Below are positions 49,284-57,920 of a DNA stretch of 64,000 nucleotides, one piece after another. The position numbers were made by a program, and so were the translations under genes. Location: assembly GCA_017430085.1 (NCBI GenBank), contig JAFRNR010000022.1, positions 19,614-83,613 of the forward strand. Reading direction: 5' to 3'. The stretch's first letter is position 1. Each line of letters starts with the position of its first letter. The DNA comes from Lachnospiraceae bacterium (GTDB lineage Bacteria > Bacillota > Clostridia > Lachnospirales > Lachnospiraceae). Below the pieces are notes generated by a model. The model worked only from the letters and a program-made list of their open reading frames with translations. It was not told where the DNA came from and did not search any database.

Positions 49284-51951
49284 ATTCCGCCGCCTGCCCG
49301 ATCAGTTCGTCCAGCGTGCCATAGAGCGTGCCGATCAGGGCGCGGCCGTCTTCGAGGAGGGCGACGGAGGCGGAGCTGTCGGCGGTGAAGCCGATGTCCG
49401 TGAAACTGAGGCCTTCCGGAGCGGTGTAGTGGTAGAGCAAGGTGCCGGTCTGCACCGCGTACACGTGGATGATGTTCTTGGTGAGGCCGGAGAGCAGGAT
49501 CAGTTTGGAGCCGTCGGGACTGAATTCGCACTGGTGCGCGTAGCGGGTGCCGCGCAGGACGTGGACCATTTGCCCGGTCGAGAGGTCGAAAATGGCGCAG
49601 CGCGGGTCGAAGCCGCCGCAGGACGCCATCAGGTCGCCGTTGAAGACCAGGTCGGTGACAGAGTTGTAGCAGTGCTCGGCGACGCACCAGGAGTATTTCA
49701 CGTTGTTCGGGTCGCTGATGTCAAATGTCTCGATAAAGCCGTCGTAGTGCGTGTACGCGGCGTACTTGGTCTGCGGGTCGATATAGACGGCCGCCTTGCG
49801 GTTCGCATTGCCGGGCGGCGTGGAGTAGATTTCGCCGCAGACGTGGCGCAGCTCGCCCAGCATGATGTTCTGCGAGGGGTTGGTGTAGCGCGGCGTCGTG
49901 ACGAGCTCGCCGTCGAAACTGTCCGCGAGCCGGGCCGTCGCGGCTTCCGGCGTGACAAGCAGCGCGGGATCGCTCCCGTAGGTATTGCTCAGGACTTTGG
50001 TGCCGTCGTTGGAAAATGCCGTGCAGGGCAGCGTGGAGAGGACTTCGCCGTTGCGGATGTCGAACACGCCCTCGATCCCGCCGTAGGCGCACACGTATTT
50101 GCCGTTGGGCGAGATGGCGGCTTCGGTGACGACGTTGGACTCCGCGGTCTTTTCCCACAGCACTTCCGCGGTCTTTACGTCCACGGCGACGAGCTTGCCG
50201 GAATCCAAGAGCAGCACCGTGCTGCCGTCATAATTGATCAGCACCTCGCTCAGAAAGTACGATGAGGCATAAACGCACTGCAGGATATTTTCCCCGGTCT
50301 CCGCATTCCAGGCAAAGCACATGTTGCCGGAGGCAGCGGCAACAGTCTTGCCGTCCCCCGAAAACACGATCGGGCTGTAGCCGCGCTCAGAGCTGGATTC
50401 CAGCCGGACCTCCCGGGTCCCGTCCAGCGACCGGATCTTCATGCCGATGCCGTAGCCGGGAGAGCCCATGACGATGGACTGCCCGTCCGGAGACAGATCC
50501 ACCAGGAACGGCTGGATATAGCAGTCCAGGCCGCCTTCCGTGGGCAGGATCTCCTCCTCTGCTCCGGTCTCCGGGTCCCAGACCGCCAGCGCCGTCCGCA
50601 GCGGGATCAGCAGCCGGCCGTCCTCCAGGGCAAAGATCCGCTCCCCGATATTCCAGGCGCTGCCGTCGTTCCGGTCGAACTGGGCGACCTGTTCGCCGGT
50701 CTCCGTATCGTACACATTGACGAAATTGTACCAGGAATCCACCGTATAGAAATACCGGTCGTCCTTTGTGAAGCCGACACTGCTGAGCGTGGCGTTTTCC
50801 GCCCGCGACACCGTGTGCAGCAGACCGCCGTTTTCCGCGTCGATCAGCGTGGCGGAGTTCAGGTTGGTGATCCCGAGCAGGTATTTGTCGTTGTGGGAGA
50901 AGACGAGAGAATCGAACTGGCGGTTGTCGTTGTCGATGGTCTGCACGGTCTCGAAGGAACCGGTGTAGACCGCATATTCCAGCGCGGTGTAGAGGTCTTC
51001 GTCGTTGCCGTTCCCGACCGTTTCCCGCATGGCCGCTGCCTGCGCGAGGACCTTCCTGGCGGGCAGTTTGTTGCCGCTGCCGACGGAGATGTTGGCCTGC
51101 TCGATCATGACTTTCATTTCGTTGGTGACGGCCAGGTCGCGCTGACGGGAGACTTCGTCCTTCTGGCGCGAGATCTCTTCGTTCTGCTGGGAGATCTCGT
51201 CGTTCTGTTTGGAAATCTCATCGTTCTGGCGCAGGATCTCGTCGCTCTGTTTGGAAATCTCGTCGCTTTTCCGCGATATTTCCTCGTTCTGCTGCAGGAT
51301 CTGCTCGTTCTGCGCGCTGATCTGCCGGTTTTTGATCAGGGCGAAGGTCAGGAAGCCCGAAAGCAGGGCGAAAGCCGCCAGGAGGACGGCGGCCGTGATG
51401 CGGCGTTTCCGGCGCCGCGCGCGCTGGCGCAGGTCGTCGAAGCGCACACCGAGCATGGGGGCGAGCAGCCGCAGCTTTTCATCGCCCAGCTTTTTGAGCG
51501 AGGCGGACAGCGACTCCGCCCGCACGTCGCCCGCCAGCGGTTCGACCTCCACGGTCTCCCCGTTTATGACCGCCGTGCGCAGCTGCAGCGGGAAGCTTTC
51601 GTCCGGCTCCCCCTCCACCAGGATGGCCAGGATGTGGTCGCGCCGCCCGAGTTCGATGAAATAGTCCAGCTCGGTCATGCACCAGCGGGACTCCAGATAG
51701 CGCGGCGAACAGACCGCAATCAGCCATTCGGAGCTCTCCAGCGCCGTGCGGATATCGCCGCCCAGGTCCGTGGACAGCGGCAGTTCTTCCTGGTCGCGGA
51801 ACACGCGGCCCATCTTTTTCCGCCCGGAAGATTTCTGAATGTCGCCCGGGACCCCGAAATTTTCGATCAGGGTATGAAGCTTTTTGGCGATCGCCTCGTC
51901 CGGCTCGGTGTGCCGGTAAGAAATAAACGCGGTGTACTGATATTCCTGCAT
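49282..51951 (-). CDS. TIR-domain protein with membrane helix, coiled coil and WD40-like propeller
   Basis: The 889-residue protein starts with a TIR domain (residues about 5-145: YTAFISYRHTEPDEAIAKKL; SRWCMTEL with Glu94 at the place of the NADase catalytic Glu). A membrane helix (185-207) and a coiled coil (211-285) with heptads such as QNDEISK and QNEEISR follow, then a C-terminal beta-propeller of WD40/PQQ-like repeats (about 300-889). TIR proteins of bacteria can consume NAD+ in phage defence or act as adaptors; the single helix suggests the TIR part is inside and the propeller outside the cell. The start at 51951 has AGGAGG upstream. Confidence 0.85.
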   Translation of the reverse strand: MQEYQYTAFISYRHTEPDEAIAKKLHTLIENFGVPGDIQKSSGRKKMGRVFRDQEELPLSTDLGGDIRTALESSEWLIAVCSPRYLESRWCMTELDYFIELGRRDHILAILVEGEPDESFPLQLRTAVINGETVEVEPLAGDVRAESLSASLKKLGDEKLRLLAPMLGVRFDDLRQRARRRKRRITAAVLLAAFALLSGFLTFALIKNRQISAQNEQILQQNEEISRKSDEISKQSDEILRQNDEISKQNDEISQQNEEISRQKDEVSRQRDLAVTNEMKVMIEQANISVGSGNKLPARKVLAQAAAMRETVGNGNDEDLYTALEYAVYTGSFETVQTIDNDNRQFDSLVFSHNDKYLLGITNLNSATLIDAENGGLLHTVSRAENATLSSVGFTKDDRYFYTVDSWYNFVNVYDTETGEQVAQFDRNDGSAWNIGERIFALEDGRLLIPLRTALAVWDPETGAEEEILPTEGGLDCYIQPFLVDLSPDGQSIVMGSPGYGIGMKIRSLDGTREVRLESSSERGYSPIVFSGDGKTVAAASGNMCFAWNAETGENILQCVYASSYFLSEVLINYDGSTVLLLDSGKLVAVDVKTAEVLWEKTAESNVVTEAAISPNGKYVCAYGGIEGVFDIRNGEVLSTLPCTAFSNDGTKVLSNTYGSDPALLVTPEAATARLADSFDGELVTTPRYTNPSQNIMLGELRHVCGEIYSTPPGNANRKAAVYIDPQTKYAAYTHYDGFIETFDISDPNNVKYSWCVAEHCYNSVTDLVFNGDLMASCGGFDPRCAIFDLSTGQMVHVLRGTRYAHQCEFSPDGSKLILLSGLTKNIIHVYAVQTGTLLYHYTAPEGLSFTDIGFTADSSASVALLEDGRALIGTLYGTLDELIGQAAE

Positions 51952-52074
51952 CTGTCTGTCCTCCTGAAAAAACGGCGGATATCTTTGTTATGATGATAAT
52001 AAAACGGGAGAGATTTCTCAAGCGGTTTTTGCGGGCAGGAGGAGATGAGGGAAGGGTTTCTGTCTTGCGAAAAG

Positions 52075-52184
52075 ACGGGGGACGGTTCTGCGGCCTTGGA
52101 AAACGGGGGATGGTTCTGCGGCCTTGGAAGACAGGGGACGGTTTGCGGCCTTGCAGAAGACAGGGGCGGTTCTCCGGCTTGCAT
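52075..52184 (+). repeat. Four tandem 25-29-base repeats of the GGGGACGGTTC family
   Basis: Units start at 52075, 52103, 52131 and 52160 and read A-C-(G/A)-GGGG-(A)-(C/T)GGTT-(CT)-GCGGCCTTG-(G/C)A-(G)AA. A further, more diverged unit precedes them from about 52047. The units are direct repeats without spacers. The stretch 51952-52278 holds no gene. Confidence 0.8.
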
Positions 52185-52229
52185 ATTGCCGCCGTTTATC
52201 GTACAATGAGGCAGAATGGACGGAACGAA

Positions 52230-52256
52230 GATGACAGAGGAGCGTCCCCTGTCATC
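52230..52256. repeat. Palindrome of the GATGACAG type upstream of the channel gene
   Basis: GATGACAG (52230-52237) pairs with CTGTCATC (52249-52256). The arms equal the outer parts of the palindrome at 49258-49283, so the TIR gene lies between two copies. Confidence 0.8.
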
Positions 52257-52278
52257 CTGCCGCGGACAGGAGCTGCAT

Positions 52279-53049
52279 ATGGACCGCAAACGGCTTTTTG
52301 AGATCATTGAGAAGGACGACGATAAGGATAAGCTGAGTCTGGCGTACGATATTTTTATGATCGTGATGATCCTGGTCAGCCTGATCCCGCTCGCGTTTAA
52401 GGGCGAGAATTCGGTGTTCACGATTATGGACAAGATGGCGGTGACCGTCTTTATTATTGATTACATCCTGCGGTGGTTCACGGCGGATTACAAATTCGGG
52501 AAGCACAGCTGGAAGTCGTTCGCGCGGTATCCGTTCAGTTTCTTCGCGATCGTGGACCTGATCGCGATTTTGCCGTCGCTCAGCATCATCAGCAACAGTT
52601 TCCGGGCGCTGCGGATCCTGCGTATGGTGCGGGCGCTGCGCGTGGTGCGCGTGTTCAAGGCGCTGCGGTATTCGCGGAGCTTTGAGATCATCGGGGATGT
52701 GCTGCATGAGTCCAAGCGGTCGCTGATCGCGGTGGGCGCGCTGGCCATCGGCTATATCCTGATCTCCGCGCTGGTCATTTTCAACGTGGAGCCGGAGTCG
52801 TTCGACAACTTTTTCGACGCGGTCTACTGGGCCACGGTCTCGCTGACGACGGTGGGGTACGGGGACATTTACCCGGTCACCACGATCGGGCGGATCATCA
52901 CGATGGTGTCCGCGATGTTCGGGATCGCCGTCGTAGCGCTGCCTGCCGGCATCATCACCGCGGGCTACGTGAGCGAGGTCCGGCGGCGGGACGAGGAAAA
53001 GCAGGCGGAGAAGGCGCGAGCGGCCGCGCAGGAAAACGCAGAGGAGTAA
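52279..53049 (+). CDS. Voltage-gated-type potassium channel
   Basis: A 256-residue Kv-like channel with six helices. S4 has a positive charge at every third place (Arg109, 112, 115, 118, 121, 124 and Lys127), the pore holds the K+ filter TVGYGD (191-196), and a charged C-terminal helix follows S6. It lets K+ cross the membrane in response to voltage. The start at 52279 (MDRKRLFE) has GGAG upstream; an earlier ATG at 52216 would include the palindrome. It runs 9 bases before the deacylase gene, so the two form an operon. Confidence 0.93.
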   Translation: MDRKRLFEIIEKDDDKDKLSLAYDIFMIVMILVSLIPLAFKGENSVFTIMDKMAVTVFIIDYILRWFTADYKFGKHSWKSFARYPFSFFAIVDLIAILPSLSIISNSFRALRILRMVRALRVVRVFKALRYSRSFEIIGDVLHESKRSLIAVGALAIGYILISALVIFNVEPESFDNFFDAVYWATVSLTTVGYGDIYPVTTIGRIITMVSAMFGIAVVALPAGIITAGYVSEVRRRDEEKQAEKARAAAQENAEE

Positions 53050-53058
53050 ATATCGGAC

Positions 53059-53604
53059 ATGGAATTATACTACGGAAGGCCGGCGGATGAGACCGGCCGC
53101 CTGGCCCGGGAGATCCGGACCTATGACCTTTTGGACAGCCTGGGCATCCCCTACCGCCGCACGGACCACGAAGCGGCGGGCACCATGGAGGCCTGCAACG
53201 CGATCGACGCCATTCTGGGCGTCGTCATCTGCAAAAACCTGTTCCTGTGCAATCATCAGAAGACGCGCTATTACCTGCTGCTGATGCCGGGGGACAAGAA
53301 ATTCAAGACCAAGGAACTCTCGAAGCAGATCAATTCCGCGCGCCTGTCCTTCGCGGATGCAGATGATATGCTGAAGTACCTGGACATCGAGCCCGGCGCG
53401 GTCAGTGTCATGGGCCTGATGAACGATAAGGACCACGCGGTGCAGCTGCTGATCGACGAGGACGTGCTGGACGAGGAGGAATTCGGCTGCCACCCCTGCG
53501 TGAACACGTCCAGTCTGAAAATGAAGACGGCCGATGTGATCGAAAAGTTCCTGCCGGCCGTCGGCCACGACTATTTCCCGGTGCACCTGGTGGGAGAGGA
53601 TTAA
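53059..53604 (+). CDS. Prolyl-tRNA deacylase (YbaK/ProX family)
   Basis: A 181-residue trans-editing enzyme with the fold of the ProRS editing domain: RTYDLLDSLGIPYRRTDHEAAGTMEAC, VVICKNLFLCNHQKTRYYLLLMPGDKKF, then GAVSVMGLMND and FGCHPCVNTSSLKM. The Lys in CKNLF is conserved in this family. It removes Ala (or Cys) from mischarged tRNA-Pro. It is followed after 3 bases by the macro-domain gene. Confidence 0.92.
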   Translation: MELYYGRPADETGRLAREIRTYDLLDSLGIPYRRTDHEAAGTMEACNAIDAILGVVICKNLFLCNHQKTRYYLLLMPGDKKFKTKELSKQINSARLSFADADDMLKYLDIEPGAVSVMGLMNDKDHAVQLLIDEDVLDEEEFGCHPCVNTSSLKMKTADVIEKFLPAVGHDYFPVHLVGED

Positions 53605-53607
53605 AGC

Positions 53608-54828
53608 ATGGCGCTCACGATCGTCCGCAACGACATCACCAAAATGGCGACGGATGCCATCGTCAATACGGCAAGCAGCCGGCCGGGCATCGGCCGCGGC
53701 TGCGATGTGGCCGTATACCGCGCGGCGGGCCCGGAAGAACTGCTCGCGTACCGCACGGAATACATCGGCACCGTGCCCGAGGGGGAAGTGTTTCTGACCC
53801 CCGGCTTTGCGCTGCCCGCGAAATATATTATCCACGCGGTGAGCCCGCTGTACCGGGACGGCTCGCAGGGCGAAGAAGATAAGCTCCGCTCCTGTTACCG
53901 GAAGAGCCTGGAACTGGCGGCGGCGCAGGGCTTCCGCTCGGTCGCCTTCCCGCTGATCGCGACAGGCAGCTTCGGCTACCCGAAAGAGGAAGGGCTGCGG
54001 ATCGCGGTGGACGAGATCAACGCGTTCCTGCTGCGGCAGGAGATGCAGGTGTATCTGGTGGTGTTCGGCGATGAGTCGGTCGCGCTGGGGCGGAAGATCA
54101 CGCCGCACCTGGAAGCGTATATCGACAGCCATTATGCGCAGGAGAAGGCCTGGGAGGAGTATGAGGCGGTCAAGGAGGAGCGCACAGCCTACCGGCCGGC
54201 GGCCCCGGGTCCGGCAGCCACGCTGTCGGCAGCTCCGAGACCGGGAACTTTCCGGCCATCGGCTGATTTTCATCCGGTTTCTTCCCGGCCCGCGGCGCTC
54301 AGTCCGTCCGGCGAACCGGTGACGGAAGCGGCCCCGAAGCAGAAAAAACGACTGTTTTCCTGGAAATCGAAGAAAGAGACTGCAACGCCGCTGCAGGCGG
54401 CAGCCCCGGCCCCGGCGGCCAGCGAGGAGGAGTTCTTTGACTTTGCTTCCGAGCACGAAAGCAAATTGCAGGAGCGGATCCGCCACATATCGGACACCTT
54501 CTCCGAATACCTGCTGTATCTGATCAAAGAGAAAGGCATGGACAACGCGGCGGTCTACAAACGCGCCATCGTGGACAAAAAAGTCTTCTCCAAGATCAAA
54601 AACAACCCGGATTACCACCCGCAGAAACTCACCGCCCTGTGCCTGTGCGTCGGCGCGTGCCTGAATCTGGACGAGACGCGCGACCTGCTGGCCCGCGCCG
54701 GGTATGCGCTGTCGCCCAGCGATAAGACGGACATCATTTTCGCATATTTTATCGAGAACGGGATCTACGACATGATCGAGCTGGATATTCAGCTGGAGGA
54801 GCACGGACTGCCGTGCATCATTGAGTGA
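53608..54828 (+). CDS. Macro-domain protein with C-terminal HTH-like domain
   Basis: The 406-residue protein has an N-terminal macro domain (residues 1-175; IVRNDITKMATDAIVNTASSRPGIGRGCDVAVYRAAG and FPLIATGSFGYPKEEGLRIAV) that binds ADP-ribose or its derivatives. A Pro/Ala-rich linker follows, then a helical C-terminal domain (280-406; VYKRAIVDKKVFSKIKNNPDYHPQKLTALCLCVGACLNLDETRDLLARAG) that resembles an XRE-like fold. It may remove or sense ADP-ribose marks. It starts 3 bases after the deacylase stop. Confidence 0.9.
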   Translation: MALTIVRNDITKMATDAIVNTASSRPGIGRGCDVAVYRAAGPEELLAYRTEYIGTVPEGEVFLTPGFALPAKYIIHAVSPLYRDGSQGEEDKLRSCYRKSLELAAAQGFRSVAFPLIATGSFGYPKEEGLRIAVDEINAFLLRQEMQVYLVVFGDESVALGRKITPHLEAYIDSHYAQEKAWEEYEAVKEERTAYRPAAPGPAATLSAAPRPGTFRPSADFHPVSSRPAALSPSGEPVTEAAPKQKKRLFSWKSKKETATPLQAAAPAPAASEEEFFDFASEHESKLQERIRHISDTFSEYLLYLIKEKGMDNAAVYKRAIVDKKVFSKIKNNPDYHPQKLTALCLCVGACLNLDETRDLLARAGYALSPSDKTDIIFAYFIENGIYDMIELDIQLEEHGLPCIIE

Positions 54829-54905
54829 GGGAAAACCTGCCAAAAGAATGCGGGACTTTATCAGATTTCCGGGAGTAATGCCTTAGGGGCGGCGAGGAAA
54901 CAAAG

Positions 54906-55436
54906 ATGGAACGGGCAAAAGAATTATTCCTGGAATATTGCGGAAACCAGTACTTCATGGACCTGGACGGTGTCGGCCATGAATACGCCGCATACCATGT
55001 TCCGAAAGAAACGGAAGAATTGTGGGCGCAGGAGTATATTTCCGGTTTCCTGGAATCAGAAACGCAGGGAAAAGAAGCGCTGCGGGCTTACTCGGCCGTG
55101 ACGGAACTGGCGAGGAAGGACAGGCGGGCCGACGTCTGGGAGAAATGTCTGTACTACCCGCTCAGGGCCGGGCATCTGGATGATGTCACGATCCTGTTCA
55201 TGCTGCCCGGCAGTTTCCGGATGGCGGAACGGGCTGCTGAAAAACGCGGTATTTCCCGGCAAGACGCCGGCGCGTACCTGCAGGAACTGAATGAGTATAG
55301 TCGGCAGGTCCGGGAACGGGCGGATCAGGGGACCCTTACGCGGGCGGCGGACTACGTCATGCAGGAGTTTTCCGATCCGGTGTATGTGGCGGGGTATCTG
55401 AACGATCTGAAAATGAAATGGACAAGGCTGTCCTGA
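54906..55436 (+). CDS. Protein of unknown function
   Basis: A 176-residue, acidic, mostly helical protein without signal peptide or membrane helix. It starts MERAKELFLEYCGNQYFMDLDGVGHEYAAY and ends YLNDLKMKWTRLS. No family was recognised. The codon use looks normal and GAGG lies before the ATG. It follows the macro-domain gene after 77 bases in the same direction and may be part of that operon. Confidence 0.7.
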   Translation: MERAKELFLEYCGNQYFMDLDGVGHEYAAYHVPKETEELWAQEYISGFLESETQGKEALRAYSAVTELARKDRRADVWEKCLYYPLRAGHLDDVTILFMLPGSFRMAERAAEKRGISRQDAGAYLQELNEYSRQVRERADQGTLTRAADYVMQEFSDPVYVAGYLNDLKMKWTRLS

Positions 55437-55510
55437 GGGCCGGACCCGGCCCGCGCCGCTGTTTTTCAGGCCCATCCGGCCGCATATAAAATATTTTTGC
55501 ATATTTTACA

Positions 55511-55540
55511 AGGTCGCCCGCGCGGCGACCTGTTTTATTC
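55511..55540 (+). terminator. Terminator before the VWA gene
   Basis: AGGTCGCC (55511-55518) pairs with GGCGACCT (55524-55531), then GTTTTATT. A -10-like TATAAT at 55551-55556 follows, with a poor -35. Confidence 0.75.
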
Positions 55541-55611
55541 TGCGCCGCCGTATAATGAGCCCGGAAAGAGAAAAAACCCGCAAGGGAAGCATAAAAAAGG
55601 AGGACAGAACG

Positions 55612-56307
55612 ATGCGTAAGAATTTAACGGAAGTGGTTTTCATCTTAGACAGAAGCGGGTCCATGAGCGGCCTGGAGGCGGACACGATCGGCGGCTTCAA
55701 CTCCCTGATCGAAAAGCAGAAAAAGGAAGAGGGCGAGGCGCTGATCTCCACGGTGTTGTTCGACGATAAGATCGAGGTGCTGTACGACCGTGTGCCCGTG
55801 GGCAAGGTCGAGCCGATGACGGACCGCCAGTATTACGTGCGCGGCTGCACGGCGCTGCTGGATGCGGTGGGCCGGGCGATCCATCATATCTCGCAGGTGC
55901 ATAAGTACGCGCGGGAGGAGGACCGGCCGGAGAAGACGCTGTTCGTCATCACGACGGACGGGATGGAGAACGCCAGCCGGGAGTACAGTTATCAGAAAGT
56001 GAAGGAGATGGTGGAGCACGAAAAGGAGAAGTACGGCTGGGAGTTCCTGTTCCTGGGCGCGAATATCGACGCGGTGGCGGAAGCGCGGCGCTTCGGGATC
56101 GGCGCGGACCGGGCCGTGCGGTACGTGTGCGACAGCGCGGGGACGGAGCTGAATTACCGGGTCGTGTCCGAAACGGTATCGACGGTGCGGCGGGCGAAGA
56201 GCCGGGCGGAAGCGTCAGCGGCGATGGCGGCCTGCTGCGCGCCGATCCGTGAGGATTATGAGGCGCGGGGAGAAGAGAATAAAAAACGGGCACGGCGCGC
56301 CAGATAA
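55612..56307 (+). CDS. Von Willebrand factor A domain protein
   Basis: A 231-residue cytosolic VWA protein with a complete MIDAS metal site: DRSGS at residues 13-17, the Thr in RGCTALLDAVG, and TDGMENAS. It has no signal peptide or membrane helix. Such proteins bind metal-dependent partners; in bacteria they often work with MoxR or tellurite-resistance proteins, but none is nearby. The start at 55612 has AAAGGAGG. The last residues are strongly basic (KKRARRAR). Confidence 0.88.
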   Translation: MRKNLTEVVFILDRSGSMSGLEADTIGGFNSLIEKQKKEEGEALISTVLFDDKIEVLYDRVPVGKVEPMTDRQYYVRGCTALLDAVGRAIHHISQVHKYAREEDRPEKTLFVITTDGMENASREYSYQKVKEMVEHEKEKYGWEFLFLGANIDAVAEARRFGIGADRAVRYVCDSAGTELNYRVVSETVSTVRRAKSRAEASAAMAACCAPIREDYEARGEENKKRARRAR

Positions 56308-56336
56308 GGCGGCGCATCGTGCTGGCCGGTCCGGTT

Positions 56337-57677
56337 TTATTCCCGGCGCGCGACTTTCAGGCTGTAGCCGCCTTCGATCAGGACCAGGAGGATCCAGCCG
56401 ACGGTGACGGCGGCGCAGATGCCGGGGATGTTCCAGAGCGGGATAAGGAGCGAGGAGAGGACCACGCGCAGGACGATCTGTGAGCCGGACGCGATCATGG
56501 TCAGGCGCAGGCGCCCGATGCCGCGGAAGAAGCCCTGGATGACCTCGCCCAGAAAGGCGAACAGGTACGGCAGCGCCATGGTCCGCGCATACGCGGTGCC
56601 GGCGGCAATCACCTCTTCATGCGAGGAAAACAGCCCGATGAAGCGCGGCGCGAGCAGCCACAGGACGGCGCCCAGCACGGCCCACAGGACCACTTCGCAG
56701 CGGATCACGGTGTAGTAGAATGCGCGCACGCGGTCGCCGTCCTTCCGGCCCTTGCTCAGCGAGATCCCGACCACCATCGCAGCGCTGATGCCCTGCGAGA
56801 AGCAGAAGAGGAACTGCTCCACGCGCATGCTCATGTTGTAGCCGGTGACGGAGTGGGTGCCCAGCGGCGTCAGCATGCCCTGGATCAGGAAGCGGCCCAC
56901 CATGACTACGGCCTGCTGCAGCGCGGCCGCCCAGGCGAAGCTGAGGATGGTGCCTGCCTCATGCCGGTCGATCCGGAGCCCGCCCCGCTTCAGGCGCAGC
57001 GGCTCGCAGTGCTTCGAGGTGTAAAGCGCCAGCCAAACGGTCGACAGGATCTGGCAGAACACCGTGGAGCAGGCTACGCCCCGGATGCCCAGCTGCAGGA
57101 CGCCGCACAGTAAAAGGTCCAGCAGCGCATGCAGCACGGAGGAGACCAGCAGCACGTAAAACGGCGTCCGGGAATTGCCCCAGGCGCGCAGCACGGCCGC
57201 AAAATAATTGTAGAGGTAGTTGAAGAGGAGGCAGCTCAGGATGATGACGAGGTAGGACATCGCGTAGGCGATGACTTCCGGATCGTGGCCCTGTGCAACA
57301 AGAATGGAACGCGCGGCGAGCAGGCTGACGGCGGAGAGACCCAGCGTGACGAGGCCGCCGCCGGCCAGCGCCGTGGCGTGGACTCTTTTGAGGCGCTCCC
57401 AGTCTTCGGCGCCGCAGAGCTGTCCGACCAGCACGCCGATGCCGATGCTGCAGCCCAGCAGCAGGGCGTACAGGATATCCATGATGGGGGAGGCGACGCT
57501 GATGCCCGCGAGCGGGAGGTCGCCGAGATATTTGCCGACCACCATGGCGTCGACGATATTGTAGAGCTGCTGGAAGATATTGCCCAGGATGATGGGGAAC
57601 GCAAAAATCAGGAGGGTCGGCAGGGGCCGGCCGGTCAGCAGCGTTTCTTTGTTTTGCGGGTGCAGTTTCAGTTTCAT
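56337..57677 (-). CDS. MATE-family efflux transporter
   Basis: A 446-residue transporter with twelve helices: LLTGRPLPTLLIFAFPIILGNIFQQLYNIVDAMVVGKYLGDLPLAG at the start and FCFSQGISAAMVVGISLSKGRKDGDRVRAFYY in the second half. The start at 57677 (MKLKLHPQNK) is preceded by GGAGCG; the frame runs 50 codons further with no MATE-like content. It differs clearly from the MATE protein at 15806, so it is not a recent copy. Confidence 0.92.
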   Translation of the reverse strand: MKLKLHPQNKETLLTGRPLPTLLIFAFPIILGNIFQQLYNIVDAMVVGKYLGDLPLAGISVASPIMDILYALLLGCSIGIGVLVGQLCGAEDWERLKRVHATALAGGGLVTLGLSAVSLLAARSILVAQGHDPEVIAYAMSYLVIILSCLLFNYLYNYFAAVLRAWGNSRTPFYVLLVSSVLHALLDLLLCGVLQLGIRGVACSTVFCQILSTVWLALYTSKHCEPLRLKRGGLRIDRHEAGTILSFAWAAALQQAVVMVGRFLIQGMLTPLGTHSVTGYNMSMRVEQFLFCFSQGISAAMVVGISLSKGRKDGDRVRAFYYTVIRCEVVLWAVLGAVLWLLAPRFIGLFSSHEEVIAAGTAYARTMALPYLFAFLGEVIQGFFRGIGRLRLTMIASGSQIVLRVVLSSLLIPLWNIPGICAAVTVGWILLVLIEGGYSLKVARRE

Positions 57678-57795
57678 CAGGGGACGCTCCGTGCCTATTA
57701 TAGCCCTGCGGAGGCGCAAAAACAATCCCCCGGATGCTGCGCCGGCGGAAAATAAAGCGGGCCGGGGGAACGGAGCCGGGCGGTGATCTGTGAAG

Positions 57796-57818
57796 AAACG
57801 GTGATTCGCCGTTTTTTT
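57796..57818 (+). terminator. Small plus-strand terminator-like hairpin in the comEA leader
   Basis: AAACGG (57796-57801) pairs with CCGTTT (57809-57814), followed by four more T. It lies between two divergent genes, where no terminator is expected, and may be an attenuator of the com genes. Confidence 0.4.
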
Positions 57819-57920
57819 GTGCGTCAAAACGACACACGGCCGGCGCAGAGTTCACTGGCAGTGCGGCGCGGGCCGTGTTACGATTTTTCCGGACAGAGCG
57901 GTCCGGAAGGGAGGTGGGCC

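Noticed and set aside
52075..52184. Possible CRISPR array (unit length near 28)
   Set aside because: Units follow one another without spacers, differ from each other, and no cas gene is present.
49021..52260. Integrated island with att sites at the ssrA 3' end
   Set aside because: No integrase gene and no second copy of the ssrA 3' end were seen within the window; only the bracketing palindromes support transfer.
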